Below, one piece after another: positions 27,777-36,144 of a stretch of DNA of 60,332 bases. Under the pieces are notes generated by a model, which saw only the letters and a list, made by a program, of their open reading frames with translations, did no database searches and was not told the DNA's origin. The DNA is from Bacteroidota bacterium (GTDB lineage Bacteria; Bacteroidota; Ignavibacteria; Ignavibacteriales; Ignavibacteriaceae). Numbering within the stretch: the first letter of the stretch is position 1; every line of letters begins with the position of its first letter. The position numbers and the translations under genes were made by a program. Location: assembly GCA_023475265.1 (NCBI GenBank), contig JAMCWE010000052.1, forward strand, positions 1 through 60,332. Reading direction: 5' to 3'.

Positions 27777-29435
27777 TTAATTTTGCAAAGCAGGATTCAG
27801 GTAGATCAATACTGCCGTGCCGATACCTTTTTCGCTTTCAATTTTTATTTCATAATTATTTATCGCTGCATATTCCTTCACCAAAGCCAAACCAAGCCCA
27901 TTGCCATCAAATTTTCTTGTATCTCCAGTCGATTCTTGAGTAAACGGCTCAAAGATTTTTGATAAATATTCCTTTGCAATACCTATTCCAGTATCTCTTA
28001 TTTCAACCGTAATTTTACTTCCTTGTGCTTTTCCAATTTTAATATTGATATTTCCTTTTTCGGTATACTTGATTGAGTTGTCAATTATATTCTCAAATAA
28101 TTTTAAAGTTGTATAATGATCTCCCCTAATTAATGTATTCGAAATTTCCTCTTGCAGATCAATATTTAATTTTTTTTTCTTCGCAATTTTATTGAAATTT
28201 TTAAATAGGTGCTCTATCATTTCATTTATATTGATAATTTCAAAATCTGCTTTATAATTATTTACTCTAAGCAAAGACATATCGAGTATTGAGGTTACCG
28301 TTCTCAATAATCTTTGAGAAGCTTCATTAATACTATAAATAATCTCCGACGCATTATCTTTTAAATAATCGTTAAATTCTATTTCAATTAGACTGACATA
28401 GCTTAAGATAACGTTTAAGGGAGTTCTAATCTCGTGGGAAATTTGCGCTAAAAATTCCGATTTTAATCGATCGGACTCTTCCGCTTTTTCTTTTTGAATT
28501 TTTAATTCCTTTTCTGTTTTAACATGTTCTTCAATTTCTTTTCTTAATTCAATTGTTTTTTTGAAGACCAGCATACGAAGTGATTTAATCCAGAAATAAA
28601 TTAAACCGGTGATCAAACTAAGAATTAGAATAATAAATATTCCCCAGGTAATTATTGTTTTCAGTGCAACTGTTTTAGGAGGCGGGGGATTGATCCATTT
28701 GTTAAATAGCTGAGCGTACGTTCCGTTTTTCTTAATTACCTGCAGTCCGACATTTATGTTAGTAAGCAGACTATCATTACCCTTTGCAACAACAAATCCA
28801 TATTCTCTTGGAATCATCGGATAAGCAGTTTCTTTGATATTTGTTAAACCGAGACGGATTATGTTTCTCTCTCCATTTATCTTTTCAACTACAGCGGCGT
28901 CGCATTTATTTTCAGATACCATTTTTAATGCGTCGGGCTCGGACTCAACCGGAATAAGATTTATTTCTGGAATATTATGAAGCAGATATTCTTCCGTAAA
29001 TGAGCCGTCTTCCACAGCCACTCTTTTGTTCATAAGATCAATCATGGAATTAATTTTCTTCGAGCCTTTCTCAATGAAAATTTCATCTTCGGAAAATATT
29101 ACGGGATCGGAGAAGTCTACCATTTGTTCTCTTTGTTCAGAGTAGAACATAGCCGAAATATCAAAATTACTTCCGTACATAACGGAATCTTTTACTTGAT
29201 TCCACGGCTTCAAATCAAACTCCAAACTGAAGCCCATTATTTTGCCGATTGCATTCATAACATCGATGTTGAATCCTTCGGGTTTGCCGTTTGCGTCAAT
29301 AAATTCATAAGGGTATTTATTATAATTCCCCATATAAATTAATTTGTTTTTTACTTGGGGCAGTAAGTTGGAAGAGAAGTTTAATATTAGAAATAATATT
29401 AAGAATATTTTTTTGTTGAACAGTTTATATAACAT
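27777..29435 (-). CDS. Sensor histidine kinase with periplasmic solute-binding (SBP_bac_3) domain
   Basis: The 552-residue protein has a signal peptide (IFLILFLILNFSSNLLPQ). Residues of about 30-250 form a type 3 extracellular solute-binding domain (YPYEFIDANGKPEGFNIDVMNAIG; FSDPVIFSEDEIFI; DAAVVEK), then one membrane helix (about 261-283), a coiled-coil linker, HisKA with SHEIRTPL (His334), and the ATPase domain (NIIDNSIKYTEKG, DTGIGIAKEY, GNGLGLALV). It should sense a small ligand such as an amino acid in the periplasm and phosphorylate a regulator. No response regulator or transporter lies beside it, so it is an orphan. Confidence 0.92.
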   Translation of the reverse strand: MLYKLFNKKIFLILFLILNFSSNLLPQVKNKLIYMGNYNKYPYEFIDANGKPEGFNIDVMNAIGKIMGFSLEFDLKPWNQVKDSVMYGSNFDISAMFYSEQREQMVDFSDPVIFSEDEIFIEKGSKKINSMIDLMNKRVAVEDGSFTEEYLLHNIPEINLIPVESEPDALKMVSENKCDAAVVEKINGERNIIRLGLTNIKETAYPMIPREYGFVVAKGNDSLLTNINVGLQVIKKNGTYAQLFNKWINPPPPKTVALKTIITWGIFIILILSLITGLIYFWIKSLRMLVFKKTIELRKEIEEHVKTEKELKIQKEKAEESDRLKSEFLAQISHEIRTPLNVILSYVSLIEIEFNDYLKDNASEIIYSINEASQRLLRTVTSILDMSLLRVNNYKADFEIININEMIEHLFKNFNKIAKKKKLNIDLQEEISNTLIRGDHYTTLKLFENIIDNSIKYTEKGNINIKIGKAQGSKITVEIRDTGIGIAKEYLSKIFEPFTQESTGDTRKFDGNGLGLALVKEYAAINNYEIKIESEKGIGTAVLIYLNPALQN

Positions 29436-29744
29436 TCAAAATCCCTTTAATTGCCGAATCAAAAATAAATTGATAAAAAAAATATCCGGACTACAATCGT
29501 GAATTTGAATATTGCCGCAGTCAACAATTGAGCGGGTCTATTTTCTATCGATATATAATTTACTTTTCAAGATTATAAAAAAAATTTCTAAACAAACGTG
29601 ATGTAAAGAATAAATGAACTGATTTTCATGATGAATTATTTTTCCCCAATGAAGATTAAGAAGATTGTTTATGAAAATGATAAATATTTAATTGTGGTCG
29701 ATTATATTTTAGAATTTTTTGTACAAAGATGTTTAAATTAGCAT
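29436..29744. other. Gene-free divergent interval (309 bp)
   Basis: This AT-rich interval lies between the minus-strand kinase and the plus-strand methyltransferase and should hold both promoters. The kinase side has an AAAGGGA ribosome-binding site. On the methyltransferase side a TATATTTTAG element (near 29703) is the only promoter-like word. I see no RNA gene or repeat. Confidence 0.4.
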
Positions 29745-31352
29745 ATGCAAGATTCAATGTTTCATATTCCTTATTCTGAAGATTACTTAACGCTTAAAGA
29801 AGCAAGCGAGTGGGCTACGGAATATCTGAAACGAAATGTTACTACCTCAAACATATCTTATCTTATAAATTATGGCAAAGTTAAAAAACATGGCGATAAC
29901 GGAACAATTTTAGTTTCTAAGAAAGAATTGATCAAATATTACGATTCCTATTATGGTAAAAGGGAAAATGATTGGAAGAAAAAATTAGGCGATGATTTAG
30001 ATTGGCATCTTTCATTTGACTACTTAAAAGAAGTTGATACAACAAAACATGTCCATAGATTGCATCCTTATAAAGGTAAATTCATTCCGCAATTAGTTCA
30101 ATACTTTTTAGATAATCATACAGATGAATTTAAAAAAGAAATTTACTTCAAACCAGGAGATATTGTTTTAGATCCTTTTTGCGGAAGCGGTACAACTTTG
30201 ATCCAGGCAAATGAACTTGGAATGCATGCAATTGGAATAGATGTTTCTTCTTTTAATTCTTTAATAAGCAATATAAAAATTAGCAAATATGATTTTCTAA
30301 ATCTTAATAATACCTTAAAAGAAATTACGAATCAGCTAAGAAGATTTATTATTGATTCAAACACTGTTGAATTTGAAAATGTATTGTTGCAAGAACTGGC
30401 ATTATTTAACAACAAATATTTTCCTGTTCCGGATTATAAACATTGGCTAAAGGAAAAGAATTTTAAGGAATATGAATATGCTGTTAAAAAGGAAAAAGAA
30501 TTTCTTCCGATTTTTAACAGCCTGATTAAAAAATATAAAATCGAGCTGCTAAAAGAAGAAGCTGATTCATTTCTTGATAAATGGTATTTAAGTCATGTTA
30601 GAATAGAAATCGATTTTATCTTTAACCTTATAAAGAAGATAGAAGATATAAATATTAAAAAAGTAGTAACAATTATATTAAGTAGAACTATTCGTTCGTG
30701 CAGAGCTACGACACATTCCGATTTAGCAACATTAGTTGAACCTATAACTAAAACATATTATTGTCATAAGCACGGTAAAATATGCAAACCTCTTTTTTCT
30801 ATTATGGGTTGGTGGGAAAGATATAGTATAGATACTCTTAAAAGGTTACAGCAATTTGATAAACTTAGAACTAATACATATCAGACTTGTCTTACGGGGG
30901 ATTCAAGAGAGATTGATATTCAAAAAGAATTAAATACACATAATAGAAATCTTTCCAGATTATTATCTAGTAATAAGATAAAAGGTATATTTTCAAGTCC
31001 GCCTTATGTCGGGCTCATTGATTACCATGAGCAGCACGCTTACGCTTATGACTTATTCGGTTTTGAGCGAAGAGATGATTTGGAAATAGGACCTTTAATT
31101 AAAGGGAAAGGAAAAGAAGCAAGAGACTCTTATGTTGAAGGAATTTCAAAAGTATTATTGAACGTTAAAAAATATTTAGCTGAAGACTTTAATATTTTCC
31201 TTGTAGCTAATGATAAAAATAATCTTTACCCGATTATCGCACAGAATTCCGGATTAAAAATAGTGCAGCAATTCAAACGTCCCGTCTTAAATAGAACTGA
31301 AAGAGACAAGGGAGCTTACTCTGAAATAATTTTTAACATGCGAAATTTATAG
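29745..31352 (+). CDS. Type II DNA methyltransferase with N-terminal HTH, partner of the TdeIII-like nuclease
   Basis: The 535-residue protein starts with an excisionase/MerR-like helix-turn-helix of about 60 residues (YLTLKEASEWATEYLKRNVTTSNISYLINYGKV). The AdoMet-binding motif DPFCGSGTT lies at 143-151 and the catalytic SSPPY at 417-421, separated by a target-recognition region of about 265 residues. That motif order and SPPY suggest an N4-cytosine or N6-adenine methylase. The next gene is a restriction endonuclease, so it protects host sites. The HTH may let it act as its own control protein. No clear ribosome-binding site is visible; a second ATG lies four codons in. Confidence 0.9.
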   Translation: MQDSMFHIPYSEDYLTLKEASEWATEYLKRNVTTSNISYLINYGKVKKHGDNGTILVSKKELIKYYDSYYGKRENDWKKKLGDDLDWHLSFDYLKEVDTTKHVHRLHPYKGKFIPQLVQYFLDNHTDEFKKEIYFKPGDIVLDPFCGSGTTLIQANELGMHAIGIDVSSFNSLISNIKISKYDFLNLNNTLKEITNQLRRFIIDSNTVEFENVLLQELALFNNKYFPVPDYKHWLKEKNFKEYEYAVKKEKEFLPIFNSLIKKYKIELLKEEADSFLDKWYLSHVRIEIDFIFNLIKKIEDINIKKVVTIILSRTIRSCRATTHSDLATLVEPITKTYYCHKHGKICKPLFSIMGWWERYSIDTLKRLQQFDKLRTNTYQTCLTGDSREIDIQKELNTHNRNLSRLLSSNKIKGIFSSPPYVGLIDYHEQHAYAYDLFGFERRDDLEIGPLIKGKGKEARDSYVEGISKVLLNVKKYLAEDFNIFLVANDKNNLYPIIAQNSGLKIVQQFKRPVLNRTERDKGAYSEIIFNMRNL

Positions 31353-31442
31353 ATTGTATTAAGATAAGTGAAGACAAATAATAACATACATTCTGAGAAT
31401 TAAAATAGATATTGTTTAATAAAATCAAAAAGAGAATATGAT

Positions 31443-32279
31443 ATGGGCGTTTCATCTTCTGAAACAAAGGAAATAATTAAAAATTTAATAACCTCCTTAA
31501 TGGATAGAGTTCTTGAAAAGGTTCTAGTAAAGGAACCCTTTATTCCAGAAATGCATCATGCACAAAAACCTCTATATGCAGCATTAGTTCCAGATGAAAT
31601 ATTTAAAGGATCGCATTTTGAAAGAAGGTTCGTTACACCGTTTGGTAAAGTATGGGAAAAACTATCTCAAGCAGTTGCAAAAAAATCTTTAGGACATGCT
31701 GAAACGTCTTATAGAATTAATGGCTTGGTAAAAGAGAATAGGCTTAAAAGGATAAGTGAAGTATTAAATAATCTTGAACATATTAAACCTGGCCAAAAAC
31801 GCATTAGGCCAAATTGGCAAGAAGAATTTGAATATATTATTGCTGGTGGTGGTGAATTAATTCCTACTCCAGTTGAGTGTGATTTGTTTGTTCATGATAT
31901 TAAAAATAATAAAAGATATTCATTTGAATTAAAAGCACCTTTACCAAATAGTGATCAAGCTAAAGTTAGTAAAGAAAAGATTTTCAAACTGTACTGTATG
32001 GAACCTATGCAAATTGACGATGCTTATTTTGCTTTACCATATAATCCATATGGAAAAAAAGAAGATTATAAATGGAGTTTTCCCACAAGATGGTTTGATA
32101 TGAAAAATGATCACGTCGTGTTAATTGGGGATGAGTTCTGGGATAAATTGGGTGGCGTAGGTACCTATCAGGGGCTAATTGAAATAATTAATAGTCTTGG
32201 ACTAGAATACAGAATTAGAATCTATCGTGAATTTTTAGGAATTGAGCCTCCAAAAGATTTTGATAAAATTAAGTTGTAG
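31443..32279 (+). CDS. TdeIII-family type II restriction endonuclease
   Basis: The 278-residue protein resembles the TdeIII nuclease family in the order of its features: EPFIPEMHH, LVPDEIFKGSHFERRFVTPFGKVWEKLSQAVA, RPNWQEEFEYIIAGGG, and a PD-(D/E)XK-like core ECDLFVHDIKNNKRYSFELKAP in which Asp and ELK are probable metal ligands. Known TdeIII enzymes recognise GGNCC; whether this homologue does is unproven. It lies 90 bp after the methyltransferase, which completes a restriction-modification pair. A 21-nt repeat array begins about 200 bp downstream. Confidence 0.82.
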   Translation: MGVSSSETKEIIKNLITSLMDRVLEKVLVKEPFIPEMHHAQKPLYAALVPDEIFKGSHFERRFVTPFGKVWEKLSQAVAKKSLGHAETSYRINGLVKENRLKRISEVLNNLEHIKPGQKRIRPNWQEEFEYIIAGGGELIPTPVECDLFVHDIKNNKRYSFELKAPLPNSDQAKVSKEKIFKLYCMEPMQIDDAYFALPYNPYGKKEDYKWSFPTRWFDMKNDHVVLIGDEFWDKLGGVGTYQGLIEIINSLGLEYRIRIYREFLGIEPPKDFDKIKL

Positions 32280-32483
32280 ATTTATTCTAAATGGCGAAGG
32301 CGTTTACGGAGACCTGTGAGACTTCATCGAAAAAATCTGAATTGAATTGCACCCTGAAATCGACGAATACTTCTTGAAATCCAAAAGCCAGATGTGTAAA
32401 TAATTTCACATTCTCCTAGAAACCTCAAATTTTCTTCATTTATGAACTTTTAACTATCTTAAACCTATTTTTTTGTGACTTCA
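32280..32483. other. Interval between the restriction gene and the repeat array
   Basis: The first 200 bp of a 704-bp gene-free stretch hold no coding frame or hairpin I can support. The rest of the stretch is the 21-nt array (32484-32819), about 100 bp of AT-rich sequence and the nuoA promoter. Confidence 0.4.
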
Positions 32484-32819
32484 GACAATTTTCATTTTAC
32501 TTCGCATCATTTTTAATTTACTCCGGACGATTTTCAAATCGCTTCCCATCACATTCGCTTTGCTTCGCATCATTTTCAATACGCTTCCAACGGTTTTCAT
32601 TATACTCTGAACGATTTTCATATAGCTTCCAATAACATTCTCTTTACTTCGAATCAATTTCAATTTGCTTCCAACGAATTTCATTTTACTCCGAGCGATT
32701 TTCAAATAGCTTCCAATCACATTTACTTTGCTTCCGATCAATTTCATTTATCTTCAAACGATTTTCAATATGCTTCTCATAATATTCAATTATTTCCATG
32801 TCATTTTAAAAGCATATCT
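32484..32819. repeat. Sixteen-unit 21-nt tandem array with 84-nt higher-order period
   Basis: Cutting the sequence every 21 nt from 32484 gives sixteen units with no insertion or deletion. Read on the minus strand, a unit looks like GGAAGCAAAWTGAAAATCGTT (written in two parts: GGAAGC, then AAAWTGAAAATCGTT). Successive groups of four units resemble each other better than neighbours do: 32484-32567, 32568-32651, 32652-32735 and a decayed 32736-32819. For example the units at 32526, 32610 and 32694 share CGATTTTCAWATMGCTTCC, while those at 32547, 32631 and 32715 share AMATTYNCTTTRCTTC. Because 21 is divisible by three, an open frame of 88 codons appears on the minus strand, but the array continues upstream through two in-frame stops. 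Non-coding DNA is the better reading. Confidence 0.9.
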
Positions 32820-32926
32820 TATTGCTTTAGGAATACTTCCAATAAGATATTATCAACTTTACAATTCGAATAAAAAACTAAAGACAAATTTTCAATTGAT
32901 TTTCAAAACATCTATTATTCTTTAAA

Positions 32927-32957
32927 TTGACAATCAGCCGTTTTTTAAATAAGTTTG
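32927..32957 (+). promoter_or_regulatory. Promoter of the nuoA-F operon
   Basis: TTGACA (32927-32932) is followed after exactly 17 bp by TAAGTTTG (32950-32957). The first matches the sigma-70 -35 consensus; the second fits the Bacteroidetes -7 consensus TAnnTTTG. The nuoA ATG lies 27 bp downstream. Confidence 0.65.
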
Positions 32958-32983
32958 GCAAACAAAAAATTAGTTTATAACCA

Positions 32984-33352
32984 ATGATTGAACAATATAT
33001 CCCGGTATTTTTAGTATTAGCTGTTGCAGTAATATTTGCTGTAGCAACAGTGTTTTCATCTGAAATATTCGGTCCGCAAAGACCAACTAATGAAAAGCTT
33101 TCTACTTACGAAAGCGGAATGAAACCCATCGGAACAACTAAAGAAAGAATATCGATCAAATATTATTTGGTAGCAATGCTATTCATAATTTTTGATCTTG
33201 AAGTAATTTTTGTTTATCCGTGGGCGGTTCAATTCCGAAATATGTTTAAGGAAATCGGCATGCCGGTTTTTATTTCGATGTTAATTTTTTTGGTAGTGTT
33301 AGAACTCGGGTATCTTTATGTTTATAAGAAAGGCGGCTTCAGATGGGATTAG
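32984..33352 (+). CDS. nuoA: NADH-quinone oxidoreductase subunit A
   Basis: The 122-residue protein has three membrane helices (about 5-25, 65-87 and 93-113) and the conserved segments [35 protein letters not shown]. It is the small membrane subunit at the joint between the arms of complex I. The last 10 bp overlap nuoB. It is the first gene of the operon. Confidence 0.96.
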   Translation: MIEQYIPVFLVLAVAVIFAVATVFSSEIFGPQRPTNEKLSTYESGMKPIGTTKERISIKYYLVAMLFIIFDLEVIFVYPWAVQFRNMFKEIGMPVFISMLIFLVVLELGYLYVYKKGGFRWD

Positions 33353-33864
33353 AAGCAAAATTAAATGGTGATGGATTTTTTACAACAACAGTTGATGCGC
33401 TAGTTGCCTGGTCAAGAAAAAATGCTGTGTGGCCAATGCCAATGGGAATTTCCTGCTGTGCAATTGAAATGATGGCTTCCGGTGATCCTAGGTATGATAT
33501 CGCGCGTTTTGGATCTGAAGTAATGCGTTTTACTCCGCGCCAATGCGACTTAATGATTGTTGCCGGAACTGTTACTTATAAAATGTCTCACGTAGTTAAG
33601 AAAATTTATGATCAAATGCCGGATCCTAAATGGGTAATTGCAATGGGTGCATGTACTTCTTCAGGCGGAATGTATAGATCATATAATGTAGTGCAGGGAA
33701 TAGATCAATTCTTGCCAGTCGATATATATCTTGCCGGCTGTCCTCCTCGTCCGGATAATCTCTTAAATGCGCTTATTCAGATACAAGAAAAAATTGGAAG
33801 AACAAGAGCTAGAGATTTTCAAGATAAACCATTACCAGAACTTACAGTCATTCAAAATAACTAA
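33343..33864 (+). CDS. nuoB: NADH-quinone oxidoreductase subunit B (N2 cluster)
   Basis: The 173-residue protein has the four cysteines that hold the N2 [4Fe-4S] cluster: Cys38 and Cys39 ([10 protein letters not shown]), Cys104 ([10 protein letters not shown]) and Cys133 (AGCPPRPD). N2 passes electrons to quinone. It overlaps nuoA and is 9 bp from nuoC. Confidence 0.97.
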   Translation: MGLEAKLNGDGFFTTTVDALVAWSRKNAVWPMPMGISCCAIEMMASGDPRYDIARFGSEVMRFTPRQCDLMIVAGTVTYKMSHVVKKIYDQMPDPKWVIAMGACTSSGGMYRSYNVVQGIDQFLPVDIYLAGCPPRPDNLLNALIQIQEKIGRTRARDFQDKPLPELTVIQNN

Positions 33865-33873
33865 GAATAAAAT

Positions 33874-34365
33874 ATGTCGTTGTCAAAAGAATTAATTGAA
33901 CAGAAGCTAAGAGAAAAATTTAGCGGTGAAAATATCGTGTTCACCGAATACAGAGATGAGTTGACTATATCCTTCGATAAAAAAGTTGTAGTTGAAGTAT
34001 GCAGGTTTTTGAAAGATGATGATGAGCTTCAATTTAAATTATGTGAAGATGTTACTGCTATTGATTGGGCACGACGTAAAAATAGATTTACAGTTGTTTA
34101 TCATATCTATTCTTTAAAAAATAATTTTAGGCTTTCATTAAAAGCGGACGTTGACGAATCCGATTGTTCCATTGATTCTGTTTCTTCAATTTGGAAAACT
34201 GCCAATTGGGAAGAACGTGAAGCTTATGATATGTACGGCATAAAATTTAATAATCATCCTGATCTTAGAAGAATGTACATGCCGGAAGAGTTTGAGTATC
34301 ATCCGCTTCGAAAAGATTTTCCGTTGATGGGAATTCCCGGATCAAATCCGCTTCCAAAGAAATAA
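33874..34365 (+). CDS. nuoC: NADH-quinone oxidoreductase subunit C
   Basis: The 163-residue protein has the 30-kDa subunit signature WKTANWEEREAYDMYGIKFNNHPDLRRMYMPEEFEYHPLRKDFPLMG near its C-terminus. It is separate from nuoD here rather than fused as in some bacteria. It belongs to the peripheral arm of complex I. Confidence 0.96.
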   Translation: MSLSKELIEQKLREKFSGENIVFTEYRDELTISFDKKVVVEVCRFLKDDDELQFKLCEDVTAIDWARRKNRFTVVYHIYSLKNNFRLSLKADVDESDCSIDSVSSIWKTANWEEREAYDMYGIKFNNHPDLRRMYMPEEFEYHPLRKDFPLMGIPGSNPLPKK

Positions 34366-34374
34366 AGAGAAATT

Positions 34375-35625
34375 ATGCAAAAATTAACTAAAGAGGATGT
34401 CCATCCAAAAATAGTTCAAGCGCTTTTGCAGGATACAGATATTACTGTTGAAGATGCTCTTGAAAATGAAATGATCCTTAATATGGGCCCGCAGCATCCT
34501 GCAACACATGGTGTGCTCAGGCTTTTACTTAGACTTGACGGTGAAACTGTTATAGCGTGTGTTCCGGAGCTTGGTTATCTGCACCGCGGATATGAGAAGA
34601 TGGCAGAGAACATGACCTATTATGAATTCATTCCTCATACTGACCGTCTTGATTATCTTGCCCCAATGGCTAATAATGTTGCATGGGTTCTTGCGGTAGA
34701 AAAACTTGCTGGAATTGAAGCTCCACCAAGAGCACAATACATAAGAATGATGATTACAGAATTAGCAAGAATTGCTTCTCATCTTGTAGCAATCGGCGCA
34801 TTCGCAATGGACGTTGGAGCTTTAACAGTTTTCTTATGGACACTGCGAGAAAGAGAAAAAATTCTTGATATATGGGATATTCTCTGCGGTGCAAGATTTA
34901 CAAACAGCTACACCAGAATCGGCGGAGTTGCCAATGATGCTCAACCTGAAGCACTTGCAAAAGTAAAATGGTTTGTTGATCAGTACCTGGAAAATTTAGA
35001 TGAATGCGAAAGACTTCTTAACACCAATAGAATTTTTATTGAAAGACTTGAAGGTATTGGTGTTGTTACTGCTGAAGATGCAATTGATCTTGGACTTACC
35101 GGTCCAAGCTTAAGAGGCAGCGGTGTAGAGTTTGATCTTCGAAGATCAAAACCATATATGTTCTATAATGAAATGGATTTTAAAGTTATTACATATCCGG
35201 AAGGAGATTCACTCGCACGTTATTTTGTTCGTGCAGATGAAACCAGAGAAAGTATAAAAATTATCAATCAGATATTAGATAAAATGCCTGCCGGAGAAAC
35301 TTTATTAAATCAACCAAAAAAAGTTCTTCCTAAGAAAACAGAAATTTATTCGAAGATGGAAGAACTTATTCATGATTTTATGATTGTCAATTTCGGAATT
35401 AATCCGCCGGAAGGTGAAATATATAGTGCAGTTGAAAATCCGAAAGGAGAATTAGGATTTTACCTTGTAAGCAAAGGCGAAGGCCGCCCCTGGAAGTGTA
35501 AAATCCGTTCGCCCTCGTTTGTAAATTTGCAAGTGGTACCTCATTTGGTAAAAGGACACATGATTTCCGATGTTGTTGCAATAGTCGGAAGCATTGACCC
35601 GGTTATGGGTGAGGCAGACAAATAA
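34375..35625 (+). CDS. nuoD: NADH-quinone oxidoreductase subunit D
   Basis: The 416-residue 49-kDa subunit has NMGPQHPATHGVLRLLLRLDGE, LGYLHRGYEKMAE, and the C-terminal KIRSPSFVNLQVVPHLVKGHMISDVVAIVGSIDPVMGEADK. The HxxxH-like loop near HPATHG and the quinone-site tyrosine region are present. It is 9 bp from nuoC. An AT minisatellite separates it from nuoE. Confidence 0.97.
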   Translation: MQKLTKEDVHPKIVQALLQDTDITVEDALENEMILNMGPQHPATHGVLRLLLRLDGETVIACVPELGYLHRGYEKMAENMTYYEFIPHTDRLDYLAPMANNVAWVLAVEKLAGIEAPPRAQYIRMMITELARIASHLVAIGAFAMDVGALTVFLWTLREREKILDIWDILCGARFTNSYTRIGGVANDAQPEALAKVKWFVDQYLENLDECERLLNTNRIFIERLEGIGVVTAEDAIDLGLTGPSLRGSGVEFDLRRSKPYMFYNEMDFKVITYPEGDSLARYFVRADETRESIKIINQILDKMPAGETLLNQPKKVLPKKTEIYSKMEELIHDFMIVNFGINPPEGEIYSAVENPKGELGFYLVSKGEGRPWKCKIRSPSFVNLQVVPHLVKGHMISDVVAIVGSIDPVMGEADK

Positions 35626-35626
35626 T

Positions 35627-35660
35627 AATTAAAAATTAAAAATTAGAAATTAAAAATTAG
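35627..35660. repeat. Short AAATTA-type minisatellite between nuoD and nuoE
   Basis: The 34-bp spacer is almost entirely repeats of the word AAAAATTA with one AGAAATTA variant, running right up to the nuoE ATG. It leaves nuoE without a recognisable ribosome-binding site. A similar AATTAAAAATTACAAATTC run follows the phosphofructokinase gene near 42,260. Confidence 0.7.
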
Positions 35661-36137
35661 ATGGAATTTAAGTTTACAGAAGAAAATATAAAAAAGATTG
35701 AAGAAGCGGTAAAAAAATATCCGGTTAAAAAAGCTGCTGTTATGCCGGTTCTTTATATTGCTCAAGAACAGAACGGATGGATTTCTCAGGAAGTAATTAA
35801 AGAAGTTGCTTCAATTCTCGAAACAACTTCCGAAGATGTTCTTGGAGTAGTTACATTTTATACAATGTATCATCAAAAACCAGCCGGTAAATATCATCTT
35901 CAAGTTTGCACTAATGTTTCATGCATGCTTCGCGGCGCTTATGAAATTTATGATCATGTGAAGGATAAATTGCAAATCAAAAACGGCGATGTTACTAACG
36001 ATCATTTATTTTCTTTGGAAGAAGTTGAATGCATGGGCTCCTGCGGCACTGCGCCGATGATTGCTGTTAATGAAGACTTCTTCGAAAATCTTGACGTTCA
36101 AAAAGTTGATCAAATTCTTGAATCCTTAAACAAGTAA
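35661..36137 (+). CDS. nuoE: NADH-quinone oxidoreductase subunit E
   Basis: The 158-residue 24-kDa subunit has the [2Fe-2S] ligands Cys83 and Cys88 (VCTNVSCMLRGA) and Cys124 and Cys128 (EECMGSCGTAPM-like segment VECMGSCGTAP). It works with NuoF in the NADH dehydrogenase module. The start follows an AT minisatellite, so translation may depend on coupling to nuoD or on an A-rich leader. Confidence 0.96.
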   Translation: MEFKFTEENIKKIEEAVKKYPVKKAAVMPVLYIAQEQNGWISQEVIKEVASILETTSEDVLGVVTFYTMYHQKPAGKYHLQVCTNVSCMLRGAYEIYDHVKDKLQIKNGDVTNDHLFSLEEVECMGSCGTAPMIAVNEDFFENLDVQKVDQILESLNK

Positions 36138-36144
36138 AAATGTA

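Noticed and set aside
32481-32747. Open frame of 88 codons on the minus strand with heptad-like GSKxKxx repeats
   Set aside because: The frame exists because the DNA repeats every 21 nt. The same phase runs upstream through two stop codons in the next unit, and there is no good ribosome-binding site.
32484-32819. CRISPR array
   Set aside because: Units are contiguous 21-mers that vary throughout; there are no constant repeats with unique spacers, and no cas genes are present in the window.
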